DNA from: Aquiflexum sp041749095
GTDB lineage: Bacteria; Bacteroidota; Bacteroidia; Cytophagales; Cyclobacteriaceae
Reading direction: 5' to 3'
Length of the DNA stretch: 64,000 nt
Assembly (NCBI RefSeq): GCF_041749095.1
Contig: NZ_JBGTCA010000011.1
Coordinates: forward strand, 1 to 64,000
Positions 44,242 through 53,178 of this stretch are shown piece after piece. The notes beneath the pieces are model-generated. The model was not told the DNA's origin. It saw only the letters and a list, made by a program, of their open reading frames with translations, and ran no database searches. How positions within the stretch are numbered: the first letter of the stretch is position 1; the number at the start of each line of letters is the position of its first letter. The position numbers were made by a program, and so were the translations under genes.

Positions 44242-45359
44242 TGACTTTTAAAAATAAGACTTATCGGAATATTTTCTTTGATTTGCAATAGACCCGAGGT
44301 AATAATCGTATCCCCAGGGAAAATCCCACTTTTAATTTCTATTTGGTCATTTTTGGAAATACCTGTTTGAACTTCGTTGCGCTTAACCTTTCCGTTTTTC
44401 ATCACAAATATGGTTTTTTTATCAATGTCGTAAACGACAGCACGGGTAGGAACTAACAAAGCTTCTTCATTAACATAAGTTTTTATCAGCAATCTGGCAT
44501 AGGCTCCTGCCTTGAATTCTTTGCTATGTGCTTGGTCAATTTGGCAGCGTAATTGGAAGGTACGGGAGCGATGATCGATTGAAGGGCTAATTGCTGTAAC
44601 CTTTGCGCTTAGGGTATCATTTTTAACAAAAACTTTAACCATACTACCAATTTGTACAAATTCTTGGTATTGGAAAGGCAAATCGGCATTGACAAGAATT
44701 AAATCCTGTTTAACCAAGCTGGTAATATAATCTCCTTGATTTAGGAAAGCACCTTCATGAATATCGATCATCCCAATTTGCCTTGAAAATGATGCTTTAA
44801 TATTTGCTAGATCAATTAGTAAACTTGCCGCATCAATTTCAGCCTGTAATAAAATTAATCTATCCTCTATAGCTTCCAGCTCTTCTAAAGAAATTGCTTC
44901 TATTTTATATAACTTATTTTTTCGATCGTAATATCTTTTTACGGATGCCTGCTCTAATTCCAAGGCATTTTGTTTGCTTAATAATTGCCGATCATCCAAT
45001 CTTAGAATTTTTTGGTCTTCTTTAACAAATTCACCATCATTAACTTCTAAAGAAAGTACCACACCTGAAATTGGCGCTTTTATTTCAATGGCTTTACCGG
45101 GAATTAATTCAGCAACGAATGAAGCCTCTTTATAAAAATAGGACGGTTTAACCTGAATTGCTGTAGCTTGTAAGGATTCCGGCCCCAATTTCTTGCTTCT
45201 GGACAATAAAGAAAGCCCATTATCTTCCTGCTTCTTACATTGTATAAACAACATCAACAATAGAAATAGAATGGAGGTCCTACTTATTATTTTTGCAAGT
45301 CCCGACAATCTGCGAAATTGATTATACCTTAAAATAGCTTGAAACATCATAAACTCCAA
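44238..45359 (-). CDS. RND efflux periplasmic adaptor (membrane fusion protein)
   Basis: The protein has 373 residues. The N-terminal region has a lipoprotein-like signal (ILFLLLMLFIQCKKQ, Cys near 41); an inner Met may be the true start. It has lipoyl/barrel-sandwich parts (APISGVVLSLEVNDGEFVKE and GMIDIHEGAFLNQGD), a helical hairpin (QNALELEQASVKRYYDRKNK), a beta barrel and a terminal domain (IKSGIFPGDTIITSG). It overlaps the pump gene and acts with it. Confidence 0.88.
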   Translation of the reverse strand: MEFMMFQAILRYNQFRRLSGLAKIISRTSILFLLLMLFIQCKKQEDNGLSLLSRSKKLGPESLQATAIQVKPSYFYKEASFVAELIPGKAIEIKAPISGVVLSLEVNDGEFVKEDQKILRLDDRQLLSKQNALELEQASVKRYYDRKNKLYKIEAISLEELEAIEDRLILLQAEIDAASLLIDLANIKASFSRQIGMIDIHEGAFLNQGDYITSLVKQDLILVNADLPFQYQEFVQIGSMVKVFVKNDTLSAKVTAISPSIDHRSRTFQLRCQIDQAHSKEFKAGAYARLLIKTYVNEEALLVPTRAVVYDIDKKTIFVMKNGKVKRNEVQTGISKNDQIEIKSGIFPGDTIITSGLLQIKENIPISLIFKSQ

Positions 45360-45610
45360 AACATAAAATTAAATCAATATTATTCCCCAAATATTAGTTT
45401 TTAATTAGTCAGAGATTATTTTAGGATTGGAATTTGCCTAAACAAAAAATACGTGTTTGCTAGAAAAACAAGGGACTTTTCAATAAAAAATGGGATTTCG
45501 AATTTTCATTCCGTTTTTTAGATTTAAAATACTAAAAGCAAGAAAGGTGTGATTTCAATTACGAAACCACACCTTGTTGTAATTACAAATTTGAGTACCT
45601 GCCCTAAGAA
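45360..45610. other. Intergenic region between the RND adaptor and SusD genes
   Basis: It includes the promoter of the RND operon on the minus strand near 45360-45420, and the terminator hairpin for the SusD gene at 45544-45575. There is no gene. Confidence 0.4.
45544..45575 (-). terminator. Hairpin terminator downstream of the SusD-like gene
   Basis: The arms AAGGTGTG and CACACCTT pair perfectly and are extended by TTTC/GAAA after one mismatch, with a 6-base loop. It lies 36 bases past the SusD stop on the minus strand. Confidence 0.65.
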
Positions 45611-47191
45611 TTATTTCAGCATCCACAACTTTTGAAACACATCATCGTTTCCACCAAACTGACGCTGTATGGCTTCAGTAGCATTTTCGCGATTGTTTTC
45701 TACTTCTTGTACTGGATATTGCCAACGTTCAGGTATTTTATTTTGAGCATTTGTGCCCACACCTTGTGAAAAAGCAGGAATACCTGTTCTTCTAAATTGA
45801 TAAAAGGCTTCCCAACCTGAGTTTTGCCAAAAAGCCACATATTTTTGCTCAAGTATTTGGCGCAATCCATTGGCATCGTTTCCTACATATTCTACATTGG
45901 ATAAAAAGGTGCTGACATCAATCGTTACCTCACCTAAAGGTGCGCCATTTACGTCACCAATCTGGAAAATGTTTCCATCAGACAATTGGTAAAAATCAAG
46001 TGAGCTCTGAATACCCTTCATGTACCACTCAGCGGCACTGCCACCTACCCAGCCTCTGTTCATAGCTTCAGCAATGTTGAAACACATTTCTGAGTAACCT
46101 ACCATAATATAGGGCTCTGGTATTATATCTGGACCTTGAAGGTAGCGGATTTTGTTTATGTATGAGTAGGCGCCAGCTTGCGATTCCTCAAAAAGGATAC
46201 CTTGCGGACGGGCATTGTCGGCACCGCGATAGGCTGTAAAATCAGAAAGAGCTTTGCCGCTGGCTATTTCAGCAGGTGCCGGTGTAGCAGCAATAAACGT
46301 TCTAGGGTCTTCATACTTGGTAGTTAGGTCCAAGATAGTTTTACTCACGGCAGTCTCACGAGGATACAACTGTTTGAAGGCAGTTGGGTATCTATTAAAT
46401 ATAGGCAAGAAAACAAAATTCATATTGTCATCAATTCCTTCGAAAATTGGGTATTTAGAAGGATTTGATAAAATGTCATTAAATTTTTGCTTAATACCCA
46501 AGGATGGTGTATCATCTGCGCGATGGCTTAAACTGATCAAAACCCTTAAAGTGTATGAATTTACTGCTTTCCTCCATTTACGTAAGTCATTGTTGTAGTA
46601 AATATCACCATCTATGTCAGGTACGGTTGCATCTGCCACGATTTCTGCCAAATCATTATTGGCTTCTTCCAAGAGCTGCAAACTTTGAGCATATACTTCC
46701 TGTTGTGTATCAAACTTAGGAGTCAAATTTTCCAATCCCATTCCTGCCTCGGTCATTGGTATATCTCCTACCCTCTGGGTCAACCAAATAAATGTATAGG
46801 CCCGAAGGAATTTTGAAATAGCCAAGTAGGGGTTTTTTACTTCACCTAAGGCCTCTTTAGCATTTTTTTCAAGCTTGGTAATATCCCTCAGCCATGGATA
46901 TGAGGTACCTGTTTGTGACCAATTATACTGATTGCTACCTCCATAAAGGGGAAAAGTAAGCCCGTTGGTAAATTGACTCAACCGGCTCAAATATTCGAGA
47001 GGTTCTTCTGTAACATCAGCACCTCGGGCTATGTTGTAGGTTACCTGCCTCAAGATAAAAGCAGGAGGCACGGGATCGTTTTCTCCGGCAACATTGGGAT
47101 TGTAAGGATATTCGTCAAACTGTTCTTGGCAGCCACTGGCAAACATACACAGTACCAGCACTATTATATTTATTTTAATGAGCTTCTTCAT
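45611..47191 (-). CDS. SusD/RagB-like outer-membrane lipoprotein
   Basis: The protein has 526 residues. It has a lipoprotein signal (IIVLVLCMFASGCQEQ), TPR-like helices (ISKFLRAYTFIWLTQRVGDI, TQQEVYAQSLQLLEEANNDL) and the C-terminal SusD end (GWEAFYQFRRTGIPAF, then ERWQYPVQE). It is of the SusD-like_2 subgroup. SusD proteins sit on the cell surface as a lid over their SusC partner and bind the ligand. The partner gene starts upstream, 35 bases away. It lies in a phn neighbourhood, so a phosphonate or organophosphate ligand is possible. A 41-residue tail copy is found at 61055. Confidence 0.92.
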   Translation of the reverse strand: MKKLIKINIIVLVLCMFASGCQEQFDEYPYNPNVAGENDPVPPAFILRQVTYNIARGADVTEEPLEYLSRLSQFTNGLTFPLYGGSNQYNWSQTGTSYPWLRDITKLEKNAKEALGEVKNPYLAISKFLRAYTFIWLTQRVGDIPMTEAGMGLENLTPKFDTQQEVYAQSLQLLEEANNDLAEIVADATVPDIDGDIYYNNDLRKWRKAVNSYTLRVLISLSHRADDTPSLGIKQKFNDILSNPSKYPIFEGIDDNMNFVFLPIFNRYPTAFKQLYPRETAVSKTILDLTTKYEDPRTFIAATPAPAEIASGKALSDFTAYRGADNARPQGILFEESQAGAYSYINKIRYLQGPDIIPEPYIMVGYSEMCFNIAEAMNRGWVGGSAAEWYMKGIQSSLDFYQLSDGNIFQIGDVNGAPLGEVTIDVSTFLSNVEYVGNDANGLRQILEQKYVAFWQNSGWEAFYQFRRTGIPAFSQGVGTNAQNKIPERWQYPVQEVENNRENATEAIQRQFGGNDDVFQKLWMLK

Positions 47192-47226
47192 CGCTTATAA
47201 GATTTTTGAATTTTGTTTGATGAGTA

Positions 47227-50200
47227 TTAGAAAGAAATATTTAGGTTGACGCCGTAATTTCTAAGCGATGGCGATTGCAATCTTGGCTGACCTTCATCAC
47301 TGTATGGTAATAGGCTTGGACCAGGGTACTGATCCATATCAATATCTGTACGAGCCGCCCAGTACAGTAAATTCCTACCCACCAATGATATGGTGGCATT
47401 GCTTACGCCTATTTTGTTGGTAAGACGTGCAGGCAATTGATACCCGATTACGATTTCTCTTAGCTTGGCAAATGATTTACTATGAATCCAAGCACCGGTG
47501 AAGCCTGAAAGCGCAATGGTGTAATTTTGCACTGTGGCTGGCACATCATTCTCGCGAAATACCAATTCATCAAAATTGGTAATGGCACCTTCGGCGTCAT
47601 AAATGGGAACACCCGATACAAGTACCACCCCACCACCATTGTAATGAGGCGTAGTGGCACCATTGTCTCTGAAACTTTCCCATTCAAGTAAACGCGCTCT
47701 TCCGAATGGGGTATCGCCTGCTGTAGAGATGTCCGCTCCACCTCTTACAGCACTGCGCCATAGGTCATTGTAGATTACCCCTCCTACTCTGCCATCTACC
47801 TGAAAACTAAAGTTCCAGCTTTTGTAGGTAAAACGGTTGTTGATGGCCCAAACAAAATCACTATTACCATTTCCAACAAAGTAGTTTCCGCGGATGCCAG
47901 AAGGACCTCTTAAGGGCAATCCACCGGCATCATGAATTATTTCCCCTTGGGGGGTTCTTAATACATCTGTGGTAAACAACCTGTCCACGCGATCGCCAAC
48001 ACGTTGTACACCGCCATTAGAGATAATAGATCCTGAAGGGTCATTGATTTCAGTATAGGTTTCTACAAATGAAGCATAGTTCGCCAATACCTCCCATTTG
48101 AAATTGTTGTTCACGATGGGCACACCCGTTAAGGCGATTTCCATTCCATTTTTAGTTGTTATTACGTCATTCACATTGGTTCGAGCATAACCGGTAGACG
48201 GTGCCATACCTCTCGTAAATATCTGAGGACCATTGATGGTTGAGAAATAAGTTACATCTAACCCTAGTCTGTCATTTAAGAAAAACATATCAATCCCCGT
48301 TTCGTAGGCTGTAACTGTAAAAGGCTGTAGAGAACTGTTGGCCAAGGTTGAAGTGAATGAAGCCCCAGGCTGATTGCCATATGGCAACGAAGTAGAATAG
48401 GTATTTTCATTTTGGTAGGTTGGTCCATCATAGGTGGTAAACCAAACATTTTGGTGCCATGCTGGTGTGCCACCCATAGCTGTAAAAGCACTGCCGATAG
48501 TCGGTTGCACAAGACCACCCTGAACCTGCGCAAATGACCCCCTTACTTTTAAAAAGGAGATAAATGAAGGCATGGTCATATAATCCGAAACCACCGTACT
48601 GAGGGATGTTGAAGGATAGAAGTAAGCTTGATCGCCCGGAGGCAATGTAGATAGCTTATCCCAATGTCCTGTCAGGTTTAAGGTGACAAAGTTTTTATAT
48701 CCTAAGTCGATACTGGTATAGGCTGCCAAAACCATCATATCAGATCTAAAAGATTGTCCTACCAATGGGTTTTCAGAATTCGAAAAAGCATAAACTCCAG
48801 GTACTATCAAATTATTGGTAGAAATTACACTGGAATTGTAATGGAATTGTCTGGCATTGGCACCACCCAATACGTGTAGGTTGAAATTTCCAAAGCTTCT
48901 ATCATAGGTCATCAATAGGTCTGTCTTATGCTCAAGCAAGCTTCTTCTATCTTCCATGTAGTTTCCTGCTCTATCAGGTACAGAGTAGTGTTCGGCTGAG
49001 TATGGTAATTTTTGAGTTCTCAAGGCATCCCAGTTTGTAGCATTAGTTCTTAATTGAATTTTCCAGTGATCTGTAGCTTGATATGAGAGTGCCAAAAAGC
49101 CATAGGTGTCGGTTTTGCTATGACCTCTTAACCATTCATAGGCCATGAAATATGGATTGTTGGTTCTACCGTATTCACGATTTCTTTGCTGAATACCTTC
49201 AATGCCCGGAGCAGCCCAGTAATCTTTCAAGTCTAAGATGTCGTAATGCGCACCACCATATACACCTAAGTCGTATGCATAACTGCTCGGCCCATAGTGT
49301 ACCTCGGGAACGTTAGGTGAATTCTGTAAGCTTACATTGATGTTTCCCTCCAACTTTAATCTTTTGGTAAAATTATAACCTGCTGACATGTTGAGGTTAT
49401 TGATGTTTAAGCTGGTATTTGGAAATATACCTCGCTGATGTGAGTTTGTATAAGACAACCTGAAATCAGCCTTGTCATCATTAAAACCCAACGAAACATT
49501 GTTGGAAGTAAGAACACCAGTTTGAGTAAAGTTTTCAAAGTTATTTGGACCTTTGGCCAACCATGGTGTTCCTTGTCGTATACCCGTCTCAGGATCTACC
49601 GGGCTATCGTATTGAGGAATCAACTGACCCTCGAAACGGGGCCCCCAAATCGATGCCCTTCTAAAACTACCATCTCGGTCAAATGGATCATTTCCATATG
49701 CATATCTAAATGTATTCCCTAACCCATATTCTGATTGACCTCGTGGCCTGGAAATCCAGCCATTCTGGATTTGAGTACTTGAATTTAAATTTAAGGAAAA
49801 ACCTCTTTCTTTGCCACTTCCTCTTTTGGTGGTTATTAATATAGCACCATTCTGCCCACGAAATCCATAAAGCGCCGCAGCATTAGGTCCCTTTAATACA
49901 GTGTAAGATTCGATATCGTCCGGGCTTATATTCCAGGTATCGGTATTGATTGGCACACCATCTACAACAAACAAAACATCGGAATTACCTCTTAACAGTA
50001 TTTGAGGAGATGCCAGCATTTCGGCAGAAGGCCCTACGGTCAGACCAGCAATTTTACCGGTCATACCATTGATCGGATTGGGTTCCCGAGCCTTGATAAT
50101 GTCATCACCTTTTAAGGTTTGGGTCGAGTAACCCAAAGTAGCCTTATCTTTACCGATACCAAATGCCGTAATAACAATTTCGGATAAGTGCTCGGCTATA

Positions 50201-50496
50201 TCTTCCATAACTAAGTCTATCACTGTCCGATTGGAAACACTGACTTTAAGTGATTGATGACCGATATAAGACACTAAAAGTTGTGGATTTTCAATATCAT
50301 CAGGCAATTGCAATTTAAAACTACCGTTTATATCGGTAACGGTACCCTGCATTGTTCCTTCAATGAGCAAGTTTACCCCAGGTAAAGTCTCTTGAGATTT
50401 GTTTGTAATAGTACCTGTGATTGTTCTGCTTTGTGCCCAGAGCCAATTACTACCAAGTAGCATTACACACACCAACATTAAGTTAAATTTTTTCAT
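47227..50496 (-). CDS. SusC/RagA TonB-linked outer-membrane transporter
   Basis: The protein has 1089 residues. A signal peptide (MKKFNLMLVCVMLLGSNWLW) is followed by a carboxypeptidase-D-like regulatory domain (about 24-105, ITGTITNKSQETLPGVNLLI), the TonB-box region IVITAFGIGKDKATLGYS, a plug (GKIAGLTVGPSAEMLASPQI, VLKGPNAAALYGFRGQNGAI), and a 22-strand barrel ending in NYGVNLNISF. It imports large or scarce ligands using TonB energy. The upstream inverted repeat and -7 box may control it. It is read first, then SusD. Confidence 0.95.
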   Translation of the reverse strand: MKKFNLMLVCVMLLGSNWLWAQSRTITGTITNKSQETLPGVNLLIEGTMQGTVTDINGSFKLQLPDDIENPQLLVSYIGHQSLKVSVSNRTVIDLVMEDIAEHLSEIVITAFGIGKDKATLGYSTQTLKGDDIIKAREPNPINGMTGKIAGLTVGPSAEMLASPQILLRGNSDVLFVVDGVPINTDTWNISPDDIESYTVLKGPNAAALYGFRGQNGAILITTKRGSGKERGFSLNLNSSTQIQNGWISRPRGQSEYGLGNTFRYAYGNDPFDRDGSFRRASIWGPRFEGQLIPQYDSPVDPETGIRQGTPWLAKGPNNFENFTQTGVLTSNNVSLGFNDDKADFRLSYTNSHQRGIFPNTSLNINNLNMSAGYNFTKRLKLEGNINVSLQNSPNVPEVHYGPSSYAYDLGVYGGAHYDILDLKDYWAAPGIEGIQQRNREYGRTNNPYFMAYEWLRGHSKTDTYGFLALSYQATDHWKIQLRTNATNWDALRTQKLPYSAEHYSVPDRAGNYMEDRRSLLEHKTDLLMTYDRSFGNFNLHVLGGANARQFHYNSSVISTNNLIVPGVYAFSNSENPLVGQSFRSDMMVLAAYTSIDLGYKNFVTLNLTGHWDKLSTLPPGDQAYFYPSTSLSTVVSDYMTMPSFISFLKVRGSFAQVQGGLVQPTIGSAFTAMGGTPAWHQNVWFTTYDGPTYQNENTYSTSLPYGNQPGASFTSTLANSSLQPFTVTAYETGIDMFFLNDRLGLDVTYFSTINGPQIFTRGMAPSTGYARTNVNDVITTKNGMEIALTGVPIVNNNFKWEVLANYASFVETYTEINDPSGSIISNGGVQRVGDRVDRLFTTDVLRTPQGEIIHDAGGLPLRGPSGIRGNYFVGNGNSDFVWAINNRFTYKSWNFSFQVDGRVGGVIYNDLWRSAVRGGADISTAGDTPFGRARLLEWESFRDNGATTPHYNGGGVVLVSGVPIYDAEGAITNFDELVFRENDVPATVQNYTIALSGFTGAWIHSKSFAKLREIVIGYQLPARLTNKIGVSNATISLVGRNLLYWAARTDIDMDQYPGPSLLPYSDEGQPRLQSPSLRNYGVNLNISF

Positions 50497-50847
50497 GTGA
50501 ATTGGTTTAATGGTAATTTTTTATTTAGAAAGCTCAAATGTAAAGAGGCTCTATTAGGGTATTGATAGCGCATCGTTTGCATTATATGGAATTGAGTTTA
50601 CCTTTTTCTTAAGCTAATATTATCTTGGGGTTAATGATTTTAATTCAACATTAACCTGTATTGTACATATATGATATTCATGCCCCAATAATTAAAAAAA
50701 TCTAAATATTAGATAATTTTATCTATTAATTATTCAATTATTTTGTTAGAATTTTATTTCTATTTTATTATCAAAAGCTAACTTAACACTCACCAAAAAT
50801 GCACACGTATATCGTTACTTGCATTATGACACAAAACCACCAAGGGC
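50497..50847. promoter_or_regulatory. Divergent promoter region SusC/EEP with inverted repeat
   Basis: The arms GGTTAATG (50629-50636) and CATTAACC (50649-50656) are perfect reverse complements with a 12-base spacer, about 130 bases before the SusC start. A -7-like TACATTTG lies on the minus strand at 50535-50542. Toward the EEP gene the sequence has CTAACTTAACAC (about 50778), similar to the TAAC/TTAAC motifs near phnC and phnG. No gene is seen. Confidence 0.5.
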
Positions 50848-51747
50848 ATGGAAAATTTTACAATACTTACTATAAATACCTGGAAGTGCGATGGAGTTTA
50901 TCCTGAAAGAATTCACTGGATGGCTTCAGAAATTGAAAGGCTAAACCCTGATATAATAGTGTGCCAAGAAGTATTTTGGACTACCTCCGGTAAATATGAC
51001 ACCCTCAAATTGCTACAGTCAGAGCAACATAAAAAACAATCGTCTGATCAAAGTTCAGATGAGAAAAGTAGATTAAAATATTCAAGTTTTAGTGCTGCTA
51101 GAGTTAAAGACCGCTATATCAACGGACAATTTCTTGAGAGTGCTTCCGGGCTTGGTATTTTGTCGGTCTATCCAATTATAGATTCTTTTGCTATTAATTT
51201 GCCCGATCACCCGGCTGATGGTGAGCGTATAGCACAATTTTCGATTGTAGAAGTTAATACAGCCCGTCTTTTAGTGATCAATACGCATCTTACTCATCTA
51301 AAAGTTGAAAACAGTCTTCGGCTCAATCAAATAGAAGCCATTCTTTCTCAAGACATTTTAAAAGAATCTTTTGACGCCGTTTTGCTTTGTGGTGACTTCA
51401 ATTGCACCGAAGACGGTATCACTATTCAGTATCTCTACCAGCATCCCGATTTCAAAGTAAGCAATGCCTTTCGCCGTGCCAAAGTGCGGTCTGCAAGACA
51501 TATAACTTTACCAAAAAAAACCGTTTCAGAAATGCTCACACCTGAAGCCGGCGATGGCCGTTGTATCGACTTTATTTTTCTATTGGAAAAAAGCAGCCAG
51601 TCTACTTTGAAAGTAGATTTGACGCAGGTAGTACTTGATAATCCCAACAATGCCGGTGAATTTCCGAGTGACCACTTTGGTGTAATGGCCAGCATAAAAG
51701 TAAAATCAAAGTCAAACCAACCCCTAAGCCGTGAATTCAGCGCTTAA
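50848..51747 (+). CDS. Endonuclease/exonuclease/phosphatase (EEP) superfamily protein
   Basis: The protein has 299 residues and no signal peptide. EEP active-site blocks are all present: FTILTINTWKCDG (Asn), PDIIVCQEVFWT (metal Glu), LLVINTHLTHL, VLLCGDFNCTEDG (Asp/Asn), CIDFIFLLE and FPSDHFGVMAS (Asp-His). The fold covers nucleases, sphingomyelinases, inositol and sugar-phosphate phosphatases and cyclic phosphodiesterases. It overlaps the next gene by 17 bases, which overlaps phnN, so the three are one operon. A role on a ribosyl phosphate made by C-P lyase is therefore possible. Confidence 0.85.
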   Translation: MENFTILTINTWKCDGVYPERIHWMASEIERLNPDIIVCQEVFWTTSGKYDTLKLLQSEQHKKQSSDQSSDEKSRLKYSSFSAARVKDRYINGQFLESASGLGILSVYPIIDSFAINLPDHPADGERIAQFSIVEVNTARLLVINTHLTHLKVENSLRLNQIEAILSQDILKESFDAVLLCGDFNCTEDGITIQYLYQHPDFKVSNAFRRAKVRSARHITLPKKTVSEMLTPEAGDGRCIDFIFLLEKSSQSTLKVDLTQVVLDNPNNAGEFPSDHFGVMASIKVKSKSNQPLSREFSA

Positions 51748-52567
51748 GATTTTAACGATAAATAGCCTCCCTGCCCTTGGCACTGCCGGACTTAAAATGG
51801 TCATGGGTATTCTGGGTCCGCATGCCTTGCCTGTGCCAACGGTATTATTGTCCGGTACAGGGAACATGAAAAATCACAAACGTTTCGACTTACCCTTTAA
51901 GGAGCTTTTGCAAAGTACAATTGAGCTGACTATTCAGCAAGGTCATTCGCTTATTGCTTACATCGGCTATTTAGGCGATTCCCAACAAGCAGAAATCATT
52001 GAAAATATTCTCATAGAATTTAAGAATGCCATTCAATATGTAATGGTTGATCCTGTCTGTGGCGACAACCAAAGATTATATGTCAATTTAGAAATTGCCG
52101 GATCGTGGTCAAGGCTTTTGGCTTTGGCTGATTTGGCCACACCCAATGTCACCGAGTTGGCCCAATTAAGCGGGAATGATGTTTCCACCGCCGGTGATTG
52201 TATCAAAAACAGTATTATCGATTTTAAAGAGAAATACCCTAAGCTCGATTTTATACTTACCGGATGCGTAGAAGACGACAAGGTTGTTAATCGATATTAC
52301 AGTCGTGAAAAAACGATAGAGTCTAAGCATGATTTTATTCCCGGCTACTACAGTGGCACAGGCGACACCTTTGCGAGTCTATATTTGTTGCTTCGATTCA
52401 TAAAGGGTTTTCCTATTGAAAAATCATTGAGTATGTCCGGAAAAATGATGGAATGCTTTATCAGAGATGCTTGGCGAAATCATCAAACCAACATCAATAT
52501 CAATTTGCTAATGGAAAAAACATTTCAGGACCAAAAGAAATTTATAACCAATTGCTATGATTACTGA
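51731..52567 (+). CDS. Pyridoxal kinase-like (ribokinase-fold) protein
   Basis: The protein has 278 residues. The N-terminus ILTINSLPALGTAGLKMVMG and PVPTVLLSGTGNM follow the PdxK/PdxY pattern (S-x-P-A-x-G...L-x-V). The nucleotide-binding end contains MVDPVCGDN, ATPNVTELAQLSG and the anion hole YYSGTGDTFASLY with the catalytic Asp. It may phosphorylate pyridoxal or hydroxymethylpyrimidine, or a sugar. It overlaps the EEP gene by 17 bases and phnN by 11, and a pdxH fragment lies 2.4 kb downstream. Confidence 0.75.
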   Translation: MNSALKILTINSLPALGTAGLKMVMGILGPHALPVPTVLLSGTGNMKNHKRFDLPFKELLQSTIELTIQQGHSLIAYIGYLGDSQQAEIIENILIEFKNAIQYVMVDPVCGDNQRLYVNLEIAGSWSRLLALADLATPNVTELAQLSGNDVSTAGDCIKNSIIDFKEKYPKLDFILTGCVEDDKVVNRYYSREKTIESKHDFIPGYYSGTGDTFASLYLLLRFIKGFPIEKSLSMSGKMMECFIRDAWRNHQTNININLLMEKTFQDQKKFITNCYDY

Positions 52568-53153
52568 AACATATAAAGGAAAACTCTTTTATGTCATTGG
52601 CCCATCAGGCGCAGGCAAAGACACCCTAATTAATTACGCGAGGCAAAACATTGCGCCGGGAACTCCGGTATTATTTACCCATCGGTACATTACCCGTGAG
52701 GTCGATCATACCGGTGAAAACCATATTGCACTTAGTCACAATGAGTTTGAGGTCCGCAAAGCACAAGGTTTGTTTGCCTTAGATTGGGAGAGTCACGAAA
52801 ATAAATACGGAATAGGCATTGAAATCAACTTATGGATGGAAAATGGTATGAACGTGGTAATGAATGGCTCTCGCGGTTACCTGGAAAAAGCGCTGGAAAA
52901 ATATCCTTCACTGCGGGTGATTTTAATTTCGGTCAGTGAGGAGGTTCTTTGGGACAGATTGAAAAGCAGAGGAAGAGAAAATGATCAAGAAATACAAAAG
53001 CGGATTGAAAGGTCTAAAGAATTCGATTCTCTGGCTGTAGATCGAGACCAGGTAATACATTTAAAAAACGACGGAAGTATTGAAGAAGCAGGAGGCCTTT
53101 TCGTGGAAGCCATCAAATCAGGATTGGTGTTGAGTCCTGTGAAAAGCAAATGA
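52557..53153 (+). CDS. phnN: Ribose 1,5-bisphosphate phosphokinase PhnN
   Basis: The protein has 198 residues, normal for PhnN. The guanylate-kinase-like fold has Walker A YVIGPSGAGKDTLINYARQN, the binding region FTHRYITREVDHTGENHIAL, the block LFALDWESHENKYGIGIEIN, and the lid IQKRIERSKEF. It uses ATP to turn ribose 1,5-bisphosphate into PRPP, the last step of the C-P lyase route. It lies more than 12 kb from phnGHIJKL in an overlapping trio with EEP and kinase genes. Confidence 0.9.
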   Translation: MITETYKGKLFYVIGPSGAGKDTLINYARQNIAPGTPVLFTHRYITREVDHTGENHIALSHNEFEVRKAQGLFALDWESHENKYGIGIEINLWMENGMNVVMNGSRGYLEKALEKYPSLRVILISVSEEVLWDRLKSRGRENDQEIQKRIERSKEFDSLAVDRDQVIHLKNDGSIEEAGGLFVEAIKSGLVLSPVKSK

Positions 53154-53178
53154 TTATTTGGCAACAAAATCTAACTTA

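Noticed and set aside
51731..52567. ThiD with the ThiE-like gene as a thiamine pathway
   Set aside because: The two genes are 21 kb apart in different operons, and the kinase N-terminus fits pyridoxal kinase-like proteins better than ThiD.
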